Notes: generated by a model from the letters alone, not told the origin. 64,000 bases of DNA from Dermanyssus gallinae (GCA_003439945.1 QVRM01003956.1:335501-399500), one strand, 5' to 3'. Counted from the stretch's first letter, positions 51,117-61,585 are shown. A program made the numbers and translations.

Positions 51117-51855
51117 TAGAGAGAGAGAGCGAGAAAGAGAGATAGAGAGAGAGAAAAGTGGCGAAATAATGCTAACGCCTTAACTGAAGGTGCATAAATG
51201 CGCTTGATGATGCCCAAGCAGGCTTAAGAGAAACAGCATAGTATATTTTCCAGATAGGGTGCCTCATGCCCGGTGTATGTCCGACATCCCCAAATACACG
51301 GCGGGTCATTTCCGTTCGGTGTTCCGTCCCTGAATGCACGTCTTGACACGTCTGCACATCATCGGGAACAACAGGTTGGCACTGCTCAGGACCCGCTCAT
51401 AAACTAGACACTGTTCGTAACCGCTCAACAAATGAAAGGTGCACAGACAGGCTTATCACAGCCAGTATATTACATTAACTGCGTATCCGTTTGGTCGGCG
51501 GCTTTGGTGGCGTGACGCGGCCCAGCGATTCTGCGAGCGGTCCTTTGATGTCTTAGCATCACGCGAACACCCAGTACACACACGGACACAGTACTCTCTA
51601 GTACTGTCTAGTAGTGTTGGAAAGAATTTGTAAAAACGCATCTAGCTGGTGAACAAACATTTGCGACGGTTAGCATGGTAGCATAACTACAATGCCCAGA
51701 GTAGTCCTACCATAGAAATCATCGGAGTGGACGAGTTGGTCTGTCTCTCCTGGTCCCCTGTGCTAGCTTTCGCCGTTATTTTGCTCTCGCTCATATATAC
51801 ATATGTATACGCATGTATATTTATAGGCGCACATCTGTATGTAAACGATTCTACG

Positions 51856-51859
51856 TCAT

Positions 51860-51891
<32 letters not shown>

Positions 51892-51905
51892 AGTATATAT
51901 AATAT

Positions 51906-51982
<77 letters not shown>

Positions 51983-52024
51983 TTATATATATATATATAT
52001 ATATACATGTATATATATATATAT
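51856..52024. repeat. (AT)n array with ACATGTA interruptions
   Basis: TACATGTA, itself palindromic, appears three times among AT units. About 169 bp. Confidence 0.95.
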
Positions 52025-52029
52025 GCTGT

Positions 52030-52430
52030 CGTTATCCCTATTCCGCTCCCAATTATGACGGCTGCTTTTGCTGCTGGTCCTGCATGTCCTGGACGTGCAG
52101 TCGTTGCTGCCAGGTGTGGGGGCGGGTAGCGACAGTGGTCTTCCAGCACCACTTCCAGCGGTCTCCTACGGCCTGGAGGCAGGGCCGCTGGCGTACTCAT
52201 TCGGCCACGGACCAACATCGAGAGGCGGCATTCACGAGAGCGCGCATCGCGTGGAAAAGAAGCCTTTTCAGGCCCGGGTGGTAATAAGCCGGACGCACTA
52301 CGGACGCACGTGTAAGCAGAAAAGATAAAATAGAGTCAAGGATGCAAGGAGAAAGGAAAAGGACGCCAAAGGCGGCAAAAGAGCCAGGCCACGACGAGTG
52401 GGAGGCCGGCAATCGTACCCGCAGGAGTGT
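52030..52430 (+). other. GC-rich stretch between an AT array and a SINE, function unknown
   Basis: Several frames are open on both strands because stop codons are rare at this composition. A plus-strand frame (52068-52328) runs 86 codons. I recognise no domain. It could be an unknown exon or regulatory DNA. Confidence 0.2.
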
Positions 52431-52541
52431 TACTGTTTTTGCTGTAGCACAAGCTGTAGTCGTCGTCGTCGTCGTTTTAGTCGTAATAACAGTAATACGT
52501 GTGGTAGTAGTAATAGTAGTAGTAGTAGTAGTAGTAATAGT

Positions 52542-52719
52542 GTCGAGCCCGGTGGCGTAGTGGATTAAGTCTCCGCCTCGCAACCGGAGGAGACACATAG
52601 GTGCGCGGGTTCGAACCCCACCGCTGCACATTTGTATTTATGGGGGTCCGTCTATGAAGCAATGTGAAAAACAGTTCCGTGGACGTTAAATCTTGGCTGA
52701 GGGTCAGCCCGAAAACTTT
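52542..52719 (+). mobile_element. tRNA-derived SINE family A, best copy
   Basis: Begins GTCGAGCCCGGTGGCGTAGT and carries a polymerase III A box (TGGCGTAGTGG). An anticodon-arm-like CTCCG...CGGAG follows, then a B box in GCGGGTTCGAACCCC. The tRNA-unrelated body contains TTTGTATTTATGGGGGTCCG, GTGGACGTTAAATCTTGGCT and ends GGTCAGCCCGAAAACTTTT. A 16-bp direct repeat, TAGTAGTAGTAATAGT, flanks it (52526-52541 and 52720-52735), as a target-site duplication. Because the site is (TAG)n-rich the duplication is less decisive. Four other copies in this window share the body. Confidence 0.8.
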
Positions 52720-52954
52720 TAGTAGTAGTAATAGTAGTAGTAGGAGTAGTAGTTACAACCATTTTCATCGGAACTACTTTCGTTTTACTTCGTAGTGGCT
52801 TTTACATCGTCGTGGGTTTGGTGCCAGTTGCGGTCGCACCCTTCCCACTTCGACACACGTCGGCAAGCATCATGTCGAGTCTATGGCCGGACGAAGGCCG
52901 CCGATGGACCCGCCCGATGCCTAGTGTAAGCTGAGCGTTAGACGCAATTTTTCC

Positions 52955-52978
52955 GCACGAGGTGACGTCACCTCGTGC
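52955..52978. promoter_or_regulatory. 24-bp perfect palindrome centred on a consensus CRE
   Basis: The palindrome runs from GCACGAGG to CCTCGTGC with TGACGTCA, the full cAMP response element, at its exact centre (52963-52970). It lies in a GC-rich, repeat-poor block of intron 1, 3.1 kb downstream of exon 1. Binding by CREB/ATF-type factors is inferred from the motif only. Confidence 0.4.
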
Positions 52979-54082
52979 CCGGCCATGTCCGTCGTGCTCT
53001 ATGCACGTCGATGCAACCGCCCCTTCTCCCCTACTCGGGCTGTTCGCGTGCCTCGCGGAAATGGCGAGACACGGGTCCAAAGTTTGCCATCCGTTTACCA
53101 CCCGACGTGGCCATTGAAACTTAAGCACGTCTTCTCATTCTTTTCGTTTTTCTTCTTATTCTTCTCATTTTTCTATTTTCTCTGCGCTTTCCTGCTTTTC
53201 CTTTTCGTCCTCTTATTTCGCGTTCTTGTCGACTTCTGTGCAGCCTCGACAGACAGCTCATATTCATCATCATCATCATCATCACCACCATCATCATCAT
53301 CCCCGCGGTACTCTGCCATGTCTCTGATATCTCGTGGGGGTCCGCCGTTGCTTGAAGTTCAAACTCACGCAACCAACCCGAGAGTCCAGAGTGGCCGCTT
53401 ACTAAAGCCGCTTCTACTGACGCAGCTCTCTCTCGCCGCAGTCACGGCCACTGAATAAAAGCCAGCAAGCAAATTGGCACGAAAAAAACAAAGAATACTG
53501 CGACAACTATCAGTGGCTATGGCAATCAGCAGCGGCCGTCATGGGTCTCGGCACGGTGTCCAGAAAGAGCGGATGTTGGGGCTGCTGCATCAGCATTGAG
53601 GCTCGAAATATATATATATGCATACACGTACGAATGTATTGAATACATTACAATAGCCACAACTGCGTTGCGTAAGTTGCGTACTTGTCGGAGCGGTCTC
53701 CGGCGGTTTGCCGGCGGAAGCCAGCAAGGCAGGCCGTCGCAACGATATCTACGACGAGCGTGCAGTTACTTGCACGTTATTATTGGATGTTTGTACTCGT
53801 ACATAATCAGGTTATGAAAACACAGCGTGCACACTTCTCAAGGCGGCAGCGGAAAGCTGTCAAAGAGAGGGTAAACAGGTCTGGTGTTTACTGACACGCC
53901 GCTTCTAACCTGAACGAAGCGCTTTTTTACGATGTACTGGAGCGACAGCCGACTTGACACTTGTACGGATGCTGCTTTATATCGCCACTGAATCTGTCTT
54001 GTGGAGTTTAACAAATATTGGCGGAGAATTGATATTGCGTTGGTCGCGTTCGTGAGTGATTCAAGTGGAATGGATCCCCGTG

Positions 54083-54252
54083 ATAGCCATAATTGGGAGC
54101 TCGATGATGACCTATATTTAGCAATTAAAATTACATCATCGTATTTATTTCACTCATATTGAGTATGCATACTCAACAAGAGTGAAATAAATACGATGAT
54201 GTCATTTTAATTGCTAAATATAGGTCATCATCGAGCTCCCGCTATAGCCATA
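54083..54252. mobile_element. Foldback (MITE-like) element with 61-bp arms and 9-bp flanking direct repeat
   Basis: Arms at 54095-54155 and 54180-54240 are reverse complements with one mismatch in 61. The 24-base loop contains a perfect 18-bp palindrome, TTGAGTATGCATACTCAA (54159-54176). ATAGCCATA is repeated directly on both sides (54083-54091 and 54244-54252), like a target-site duplication of 8-9 bp, which would suit hAT- or Mutator-type mobilisation. There is no coding capacity. It lies 1.8 kb inside intron 1. Confidence 0.7.
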
Positions 54253-55044
54253 CTTCGATCCGCAGAAGCCAATTGCACATTATAAGTGCAAATCTTCATG
54301 TTGATCTTCAGGCTCATCCAATAAATCAGCAAGTTTCCGCATAGCGCTAACTATGAATAGCAGTGAAGTCAACATACTATGCAGCACGATATGACACGTT
54401 TGACATTGACCAGAATGCCTTCTGACGATCTCACACAATTGTGATCACACAATGATCTCACACAAAAAATGTCTTTATGACTGAACGGACTATGCAAGTA
54501 GTTACGTGCACACAAATGCTATGTAGCGCATGGTTTACAAAATTTCACGCCCGAAAACATCTTCGGCATCGACTGACGCATATGGCCTGACAGTTAATAC
54601 ACATACCTATCAAAGTGTTTTTTAGCTGTTTTTTAAAACAAAATTTAATTCGTCAGCATCAGCTGCGTTTAGAAGGATTTGTGCTCTCCGTATTTTGCGG
54701 TTTTGTCCGCCGAATAAAAACTTTGGAACTTATCGAATCTAAATGCATTTGCTATTTTTTTCTTTTCGTCATATGTTTCTAAAGTTTAGAATTGATCGAT
54801 TTTGAATTATTTACCGATTCTAAATAAAACTATTGAAACTGGACAAGACCGACTAATCCCCTATTCGAACCTAAAAGTAATACAGCGTTTTTTTCCATTA
54901 AGCACTTTGTTAATCAACATAGAACGACATGTGGCCACAGGGACGTCTTCCTACAAAATGAATTATTCTGTCAAGTAAATTTCCTTTTGGCAAGCTACTG
55001 TGTACTGTCCGAAGTGTACCGCCAAAATGGTGCCGACTCAACAC

Positions 55045-55185
55045 AAACGCGAACAACAACAACAACAATAACAACAACTACAAGAGTACTTATTGTTGCT
55101 GTTGTTATTGTTGTTCTCTTTGTTGTTATTGTTGTTCTTTGAGACGACGACGACGACAACGACAACAACAACAACACACAATAGA
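55045..55185. repeat. (AAC)n / (GTT)n / (AAC)n triplet arrays in alternating orientation
   Basis: AAC units at 55050-55080, GTT units at 55092-55139, then GAC/AAC units at 55141-55180. Adjacent blocks are complementary and can fold on each other. Confidence 0.88.
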
Positions 55186-56055
55186 TTTCGAACGTAAGTG
55201 AAAGCAACAGCGTGTATTCAACATTCAGTTGCACGCCCTGTCTACACGTCGTCTCTACACAATAGGCGCACGAGAATATCCATGCATCACGCAACAAACA
55301 CACACACACAGATACTCAATGCGCGCCGCAAGACAAGTCAGTATGCCAGGTGTATGTTGGTAGTGAACAAAATCGAAGCCTGTTAGCTTGAATGCTCGAC
55401 GGATTTCCGTTATGTTGTTGAGCGAGCGCGAATCCATCAGATGTGTGCAATCATTGCATCCATTAGCAGGTTCCGGGAGAGCCCGGCAAACCCGCCTCCC
55501 AATTGGGGAACACATGTGCAGTGCCCCCACCGAACACATCGATGTTTCCGTTGGCGGGCTGCTGCACCACCTGCTTGCAGTATGGCGGACTAGTGTACTT
55601 GCTGTTGTTATTGTTGTTATTGTTGGCATTGCATTATTATTGTTCTTGTTGTTGCTATAGTTTTTAATATTGTTGCTATTATTGTTGTTATTGTAGATGC
55701 CGATGCTGTCATTGGAGTAGCGGCGAAGTAGCTAAGTTACGGGAGCGAGAAGATGAGAGCTATACATGTGTTCACTAGCATCTGCGACGAACGTCTCAGG
55801 ATCGGTGTCAGGCGGCATCAGTGAGTGGTACCTATTGTTGACTGTTGATCGATCGAACCGCCGCAACGGATTGGGTGGTTCAACCGGGTGGGGGTGCACG
55901 ACACTCGACAGCACATGTAGCACCGGAACACCAGGCAGTGGGTGAGAACGATTCGTCGGGGCAGGTAGGTGGATGGATGATGCGGATGGTTGGTTGGTTG
56001 GTGGGTGGTGTTGGAGACCGAGTGGGTGTTCGATGGCATTAGGCCTGGCACTCAC

Positions 56056-56125
56056 CTATTTTGATGTCGGCCACAGCGACGCCCAGCAGGGCGAGCGCCA
56101 ACACCGGCGCTCCCAGCCCATTCAT
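56056..56125 (-). CDS. Ionotropic glutamate receptor (kainate-like), coding exon 1
   Basis: This exon encodes the first 23 residues plus one base of the next codon. The protein begins MNGLGAPVLALALLGVAVA, a short start, a long Ala/Leu/Val core and an Ala-x-Ala end, as in a cleavable signal peptide. It is followed by DIKI, the first strand of the mature amino-terminal domain. The exon ends ATA G|GTGAGT, a consensus donor in phase 1. Exon 2 supplies GC to complete a Gly codon, giving IKIGGLFE, the usual start of kainate/AMPA receptor N-terminal domains. The start has A at -3 (ACCATGA). The product would be a synaptic glutamate-gated cation channel subunit entering the secretory pathway. The signal peptide and splice are read from sequence; the receptor identity comes from joining to exon 2. 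The true 5' UTR extent is unknown. Confidence 0.83.
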
Positions 56126-56133
56126 GGTAGCAT
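56122..56133 (-). promoter_or_regulatory. Three-codon upstream ORF overlapping the receptor start codon
   Basis: Reading the minus strand, ATG CTA CCA TGA begins at 56133. Its stop TGA shares two bases with the receptor ATG at 56125-56123, so the two overlap as ATGA. If the 5' UTR includes it, this minimal uORF could lower or couple translation of the receptor. The sequence is certain; the function is inference. Confidence 0.35.
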
Positions 56134-56163
56134 CGGGCCTTCACGAGGCGGCAACACAAGTCG

Positions 56164-56188
56164 ACTTGAGTGCACACAAGTTAGTAAC
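56164..56188 (-). promoter_or_regulatory. Possible branch point and 3' splice site of a 5' UTR intron
   Basis: On the minus strand a perfect TACTAAC branch-point heptamer lies at 56086+100 to 56080+100 (56186-56180). A CTCAAG at 56170-56165 and a further GTGAAG about 25 bp downstream are candidate acceptors, all just upstream of the start codon. This suggests that the ATG-containing exon may be preceded by a noncoding exon. The spacing to the first AG is short (about 15 nt), so this is tentative. Confidence 0.3.
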
Positions 56189-56229
56189 AAACTAAAAGGA
56201 CTACATGTGCGGCCATTGCAAAACGAGGG

Positions 56230-56625
56230 GAGGATGGAGCTACGAGGTGGCGCTGCCGTCGGCTGCTCAGCTAGCTCGGTTGTCGTGGCAACGAGCGCCC
56301 ATCTGGCCCGCGGTGCCCCCACGGAGGCGGATTCAGCCGACGGCTAAATCGGCTTGTTTTTGTGGCGAAAAATCGCCACCAGCACCGACGGTAAACGCAG
56401 CCAGCCGAACGCCTCCGGGCGACGTGACGCCTGCTGACGTCGGCGACGCCTCAAACCTCGCGCGGTGTCCGCAGTGCGTCGATAATCCGTAAAATGTCTA
56501 CCGGGGGCCGCCCTTTCGCTCCGCCGAATCGGTTCGAAGATGCGCTCTGGCTCCGCCTCTACAGCTTTTAGCGTTCGCCATCTTCCATTCGACCATTCGA
56601 TTGAAACGCGCGCCAAAATTTGAGA
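56230..56625 (-). promoter_or_regulatory. GC-rich, CpG-rich upstream block, possible promoter of the receptor gene
   Basis: Immediately upstream of exon 1 the sequence becomes GC- and CpG-rich and free of microsatellites, unlike the rest of the window. It holds motif matches typical of promoters: a YY1-like AAGATGGC (minus strand, 56577-56584), an E2F-like TTTGGCGC (minus, 56610-56617), and CRE-like TGACG (56425) and TGACGTCG (56435-56442). No TATA box was seen. The motif matches are direct; promoter function is inferred from position and composition. Confidence 0.4.
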
Positions 56626-56832
56626 CCTAACCTACAAACCAACACCAGTACAGCGTGTACCTCGGTGCACGGTGCTCACAAGACGTGCACGCAAGCGGAT
56701 GATTCTTTTTTGGCGGGGTCTGCCCCGTGCCCTGAATTCCGTCGAGTGGTGTAGGATGAAGCGCATCACCGAATGCAATCAGAACACAGCGGAACATTCC
56801 AACGAAATCTATGCAGACACTTGGGCACACTA

Positions 56833-56848
56833 GGTAGCAATTGCTACC
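56833..56848. repeat. 16-bp perfect palindrome
   Basis: GGTAGCAATTGCTACC, 0.7 kb upstream of exon 1. Short, no known role. Confidence 0.5.
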
Positions 56849-57250
56849 CACCAGCGTAGCGCTAAACAGTTAAAGTCCTTTGGAGGAATGCCTGCAGTTC
56901 GAGGTTGCCCAGTTACGACGACGGCAACTCTATCTACAGAGGATTCTCGCAGTATTTCTAAATATAAATGTATTCGTCTCGTTAAATGCACGAGGAAGAC
57001 GTAAGAGTAAGAATGTTTACGCACGGACTACTCGACGTATCAGTCATCACAGTAGTAGTAAGAATAGTGTTGTTCCTTCTTCTTCCTGTACCAGCATTAA
57101 AGACAGTATCGGTACGCGATACATAGCGGAGCATGCGTAGGCAGAAGAGAAGCGTAACTACACAAACGTCTTAAAAACAACTGCCATTCCGTGCTAATGG
57201 CTATGAAGACACTAGAACATATTAGCGCTATGACAAAGTCTAATTGACGT

Positions 57251-57543
57251 GCTTGAAAATGTGCTGTCGTACACCTTCCCACGTCGCGTCAACCCTGAAT
57301 ATGAATACATTAAGGCGGACAGACGTTCCCCAAACATAGAACTGTAAAGGACTTAGGGGACATCACGTCCACAAATTTAAAGTTCTTGGCGCATGTTTCA
57401 AACATTGTCCTTTAAGCCACCTAGAAAGCAGACAGGCTAAACATTCTGCTTAAAAGATCCTGCACTCTTCATAAATCTATTTGAGATATATGTGATACCT
57501 TTGTTAACATATGCTATATCTCCTGTGTGCTGGCCTTTGAACA

Positions 57544-57623
<80 letters not shown>

Positions 57624-57850
57624 AATTAATCGTCTCGAACTGTATTCTTCTTCTCGAACATGTCTTCAAAGACAGTATCAAATTAGTAATAATAATAATA
57701 TTCTACTCATCTTTAAAATATATAACAATATATATATATATATATATATATATTGCCAGTAACGCTTCCGATTCGGTTAAGCGCCAATTATTACATTCTT
57801 TGTGCCAACTCGGACGGCGTCTTTTTTATGGCTCTCTGTAAATAGTTGAA
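57251..57850 (+). pseudogene. Non-LTR retrotransposon relic, C-terminal reverse transcriptase region
   Basis: The frame at 57285 reads NPEYEYIKADRRSPNIEL, then shifts to VKDLG..TSTNLKFLAHVSN at 57346. It runs on with three stops through KADRLNILLKRS and DICDTFVNICYIS to CVLAFEQRDI at 57549. Jockey/CR1-type elements have NPxYEYTL..., KDLGVxxSSxLKFxxH, A..RAN..LRSF and LYKTYVRPxLEYASPVWNPxxKKDI in the same order. An (AT)n array then interrupts it. SDSVKRQLLHSLCQLGRRLF at about 57770 looks like the following L..L..RR segment. Old and inactive. Confidence 0.65.
57549..57615. repeat. (AT)n array inside a LINE relic
   Basis: It follows QRDI of the LINE relic directly. A second AT array at 57729-57753 also lies within the relic. 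Confidence 0.95.
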
Positions 57851-58657
57851 CAACATTACAATGCGTTCAGAATTTGTCCATCGCGAATTTAAAAATAAAT
57901 GCTAACGATATGTATTTAAACATGGAAATGATTACTTCTTTAATGAATATAAATTTGGCGAAGCTAAATCGGCAATCTAGCCGATATAGCTATTATTTCA
58001 GATTTAAAGACGCACTGTTAAATTGTAGTATAATGCAATATGTTCTGTATACGCATTATATGATGTTAACTTCGTTGTATTTGCGTGGTGCCAATTCTGT
58101 TGCACTCTACTATGTGGTAGCATTCCACGTCACATAATCCGCAATATTTGCGTACGCATTCGGATATGAAGGCGGTCCCGTCTGTGCAGTGGCGACATAA
58201 GAACTCCACGATACGTTATTTTTCGATTTATCTTTATGATTATTTCAGGACGAGTTTGTTTAAAGGAATTTTCATTTCATTTTCATGGGATTTTGTCTGG
58301 TGCAAAGTTTTAGACTAAGGTTCGCTCTCGGCGTGAGTTTCCGAGTAAGTGTTGTACACACGTGATTTGGCAACCCACAACAATCGTGTAGGTTCCTCCG
58401 AGATATGAGAATTAGGGTTTAGGCAGGTACAGGCAGTCTTTATTCTAGTAGTCTACGGCAGCGCATAAACCGCCCCGAATTAAATCGTAGAATCTTTGTT
58501 TTTGACCTGTTGTTCTTGAAACAACTTTTTCAAACATTGAACGTGTCGCTACAGACGTGAATGCCATTATCTGTATCGTGATATCGTTATGTTTGCTTCG
58601 ACTGTCTCTTCCGTATAGGATAACGTATACTCGAAAGTTAGTTCTTCGACCAGCACG

Positions 58658-58706
58658 TGCCCGGGATACATGTTGTATGTACCCCCGGGATACGTGTTGT
58701 ATGGGC
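58658..58706. repeat. Two-copy tandem repeat
   Basis: CCCGGGATACATGTTGTATG is followed directly by CCCGGGATACGTGTTGTATG. It lies within a minus-strand open frame (58445-58762) that I do not recognise. Confidence 0.65.
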
Positions 58707-59478
58707 AGAAATCTACGAAGCGGCAATTGAAAGAATCGAGAGTAGGGCTTTTTTAGCTGCACATAGAGTGGCCCAGCAAAGGTGGCTTAATGTAGAAAAT
58801 AAAGTGTTTTAGAAATTTTACTCTTGTGTTGAGAGCCCATTAACGACTACGAGAAATCGGAATATAGGTAGTCTTCTATATTAATTAGGTCTAAATGGAT
58901 CGTAGTACAATTTCGGCTCTGGCCGGATGCAAACTAGAAAAGTGCTGCGTCACTGTGTCCTGTTCCCTCTCTATTAATAATGTTAGCTGTTCACTTGTTG
59001 TGAACGGCTAGAGACAATCATGAGGAGAGCAGTCTGGTGCAAAAAAGACCGGAGCAAAGAATATCATGACAGTGTGTGTGTGTTTTTTTTTCACACTTGC
59101 TATCTTGCCCACCGTGGGGTGCTCAAGCTCTTTCGCCAAGTGGGGGTAAAGACATCATGGCAGCTGCTGGCCACTATTACAATAGTGGAAAAGCTTACAT
59201 AACGCTACATAACGCTATGCTATATAAGACAATCCGACTGCTCGGTAGAGCAGAATGGAAGCCCTTTGCCACGTGTACCACGTAGGGGGCAAGCAACCTG
59301 CTCAGCGACGAACAGGTAACGAGGTCACCTCACAGGAGGTCTTCTACATAACTGCGAGATGGTACGCCCGCCTTCAATGATTTACCGCCCGCTCATATTG
59401 GAGCAGGACTACTATGAATCTGCCCTCTCATGTCGACCGTTCCATGGCGATTACCGACAAGTTCCAAATGGTTACAAA

Positions 59479-59700
59479 ACGGAGAAGTACGCGGCCAACT
59501 ATACCTTTACGCCGGAGCAATTTGGCTAGTGGAGAGGTCGGGGAACATGTGATGCAATTCATGTGCTTCAGTCAGAGATCGAACGGGATGTGGCAAAACG
59601 CACGGAGGCCATTTGTGCGCAGTCTTTATAGACTGCGCCAAGGCCTTCGATAAATCACCGTCGACATCTTCTCGGAGTACTTTGCTTTCCAATACGAGTA
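59479..59700 (+). pseudogene. Non-LTR retrotransposon relic, reverse transcriptase motif A region
   Basis: The frame at 59479 reads TEKYAANYTFTPEQFG, stop, then WRGRGTCDAIHVLQSEIERD. A +1 shift leads into GGHLCAVFIDCAKAFDKSP (catalytic Asp codon at 59631). LINE reverse transcriptases have xEQFGFRKGRSTTDAIFVLQ...FVDxxKAFD here, so the order and the FID..KAFD motif A are clear. It ends 90 bp before the mariner at 59787. It may be from the same or a different family than the relic at 57.3 kb; too little is left to say. Confidence 0.7.
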
Positions 59701-59760
59701 AGGATTTCAACAATTACGATGCCAAACCCGATGCCAATGTTATGCCGTCTAGCGTATGTA

Positions 59761-59786
59761 TGTATATATATATATATATATATATA
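59761..59786. repeat. (TA)n array, insertion site of a mariner
   Basis: TA repeats ending at the CGAGG start of the mariner terminal repeat. Confidence 0.9.
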
Positions 59787-60753
59787 CGAGGCGTATCGGC
59801 AAGTTCTAGTACTTTGAATTTAAAAAAATTAACCGGAACTTACCAGAGTCTTTTGGTTTATTTTGCTTGGAAGCGCCATTCACCACCTACACACAGGTAC
59901 GAGTTTTGCGCCAATTGGTGGCCTTTTTGTTTGAGTTCGGTTCAAAGATGCGAAGAAAGAGACTCGGCGATTTTTAAACAGCCGAAAATGAAGAAGCAAT
60001 GCATCTGCATCAAGTTTTGTGTAAAAAACAAATCATATGTTCTGAAGTGGTGAAAATTGTTACGAACTGTTTCGGATGGTGAAGCAGTGTCCAGAAACAC
60101 TGTGTATACGTTGATTTTGCGATCGCATGACCCTTTTATGCGGTCGCAGAAGACCCTGGATTGTGTCAGAGAGTGATTACAGGAAAGGTATGTGGTAACG
60201 ATATCAAGACCAGAGCCCTATCCTCTTAGTGGTGCTTCACGAAGAGGTTTGACCAAAAAAATTTAGACAAAGCAGACTTACTACCAAGGTTTTTTGGACT
60301 GTTTTTTTTTTCTACATAGGAATCATTTTGCACGGATGTCTACGATCTATACCGAATGCTAAATTTTAAAAAGATTGTGCGAGAACGTCCAACGTAAGAG
60401 GCATGAACCTTGGGCAAGCAGCTCTTGGATCCTCCACCAGGGCAACTCACCGGCGCACACGTCGTTACTGGTTTCGGATAATTTGATGAAAAATGTTATT
60501 TATATACTTCCGCAACCTCCCTATTCGCCGGACCTTATTCCATGCGACTTTGTCATGTTCCCGCGGATAAAAAGTTTGAAGAAATGAGATAAAGAAAAAA
60601 TTGCAGGAGCAATTCAACTCGATTCCGAAAAACGTATTATAAAAATGTTTTAAAGAGTGGGATGACACATGCACATTACGGATAAGGTGACAGATGCGCA
60701 TTACGGGTGGGAGCTATTTTGAAAGGAACAAAAATACTTCAGAAAATAAATAA
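59787..60753 (+). pseudogene. Mariner element inserted in a (TA)n tract; catalytic Asp changed to Gly
   Basis: CGAGGCGTATCGGCAAGTTC directly follows a (TA)n array, as a mariner 5' terminal repeat inserted at TA. The transposase starts at 59988 as MKKQCICIKFCVKNK and continues, with frame changes, as EAVSRNTVYT. Near 60385 it reads LCENVQRKRHEPW, then WILHQGNSPAHTSLL and LPQPPYSPDLIPCDFVMFPR. The end is GGSYFERNKNTSENK-stop at 60751. The usual HHDN is HQGN: the second catalytic Asp is Gly (GGC at 60441). The third Asp (GAC at 60546) is present with exactly 34 residues between, so this is a DD34D mariner. The coding relic is about 766 bp against roughly 1040 in full elements. Frameshifts, the Gly change and the missing 3' terminal repeat make it dead. 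Confidence 0.8.
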
Positions 60754-61450
60754 ATATTCTTTATTTTATCAATATGTATCACAGTTTTTCAATCCACCCT
60801 ACTTTCTTGTTGTTTTTCGTTACTCAAAAAAGCGTCCACACTCCGCTCCGCCCTCTCCGCGATCTTAATGTTATATACGGTTGCAACGGCGGAGGCCTTA
60901 CTCACTTCGAAAACAGAGTAGTATCTTCGCCGCTAAAGCCGACAATAATGAATGAATGTCTGACGAAAACTTCGGTTCGACGATATACCCAAAAACTGAG
61001 TAAACAAAACATTCAAGACCTTCTGGGCTTAAACGTCGTGCGATTTAACGACGCTAGACTTTTGTCTGCGGGTTTTTGCAATGTTCGCTAATAGTCTCAC
61101 GACCATCAGCAAACTAAAAACCACAATTGAAGTGTGCATTATGCAATCGTGTCTGATTTATGTAAAACATATGTTAAAATGCGTGGGCCATATACAGCTT
61201 GTAAAGATCAAAGAGGTCTACCTCACCGATCGCCTGCATTTTATAAGAATTTACAATATATCTGTTTTGAAGTGAATGTTTTAAATATCGTAAATACGCT
61301 AGGTTTTGTGCTATTTCAACGTTGTCAGTTCACTATTTTTCAAACACGTTTTTTTTGTATATTCACGGGGAAAAGAGCAATGATAATGATGATTACAGTT
61401 GCATCGAAAATATAACTATTACTGAAGTGTTTGATGTATATATGTAAGAT

Positions 61451-61585
61451 GTGTGCCGAAATTTAAGCCGTTTTTACATAGACCTTATCGCATGTCTGTA
61501 GGGCCGGTCGCTAGGATCAGCATGACGGAGGCGGCTGTTATGCAGTAGAGCAGACGATGTCGAGAAAGGCTTAAATTTCAGTGTG
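61451..61585. mobile_element. MITE-like element with terminal inverted repeats
   Basis: The left end GTGTGCCGAAATTTAAGCCG and the right end AAAGGCTTAAATTTCAGTGTG are imperfect inverted repeats sharing a 12-bp GAAATTTAAGCC core. They bracket about 95 bp of noncoding sequence. No clear target-site duplication was found. Confidence 0.45.

Noticed and set aside
56344..56616. 90-codon minus-strand frame in the upstream GC block
   Set aside because: Arg/Ala-rich translation typical of CpG-rich DNA, not in frame with or spliced to the receptor by any evident signal.
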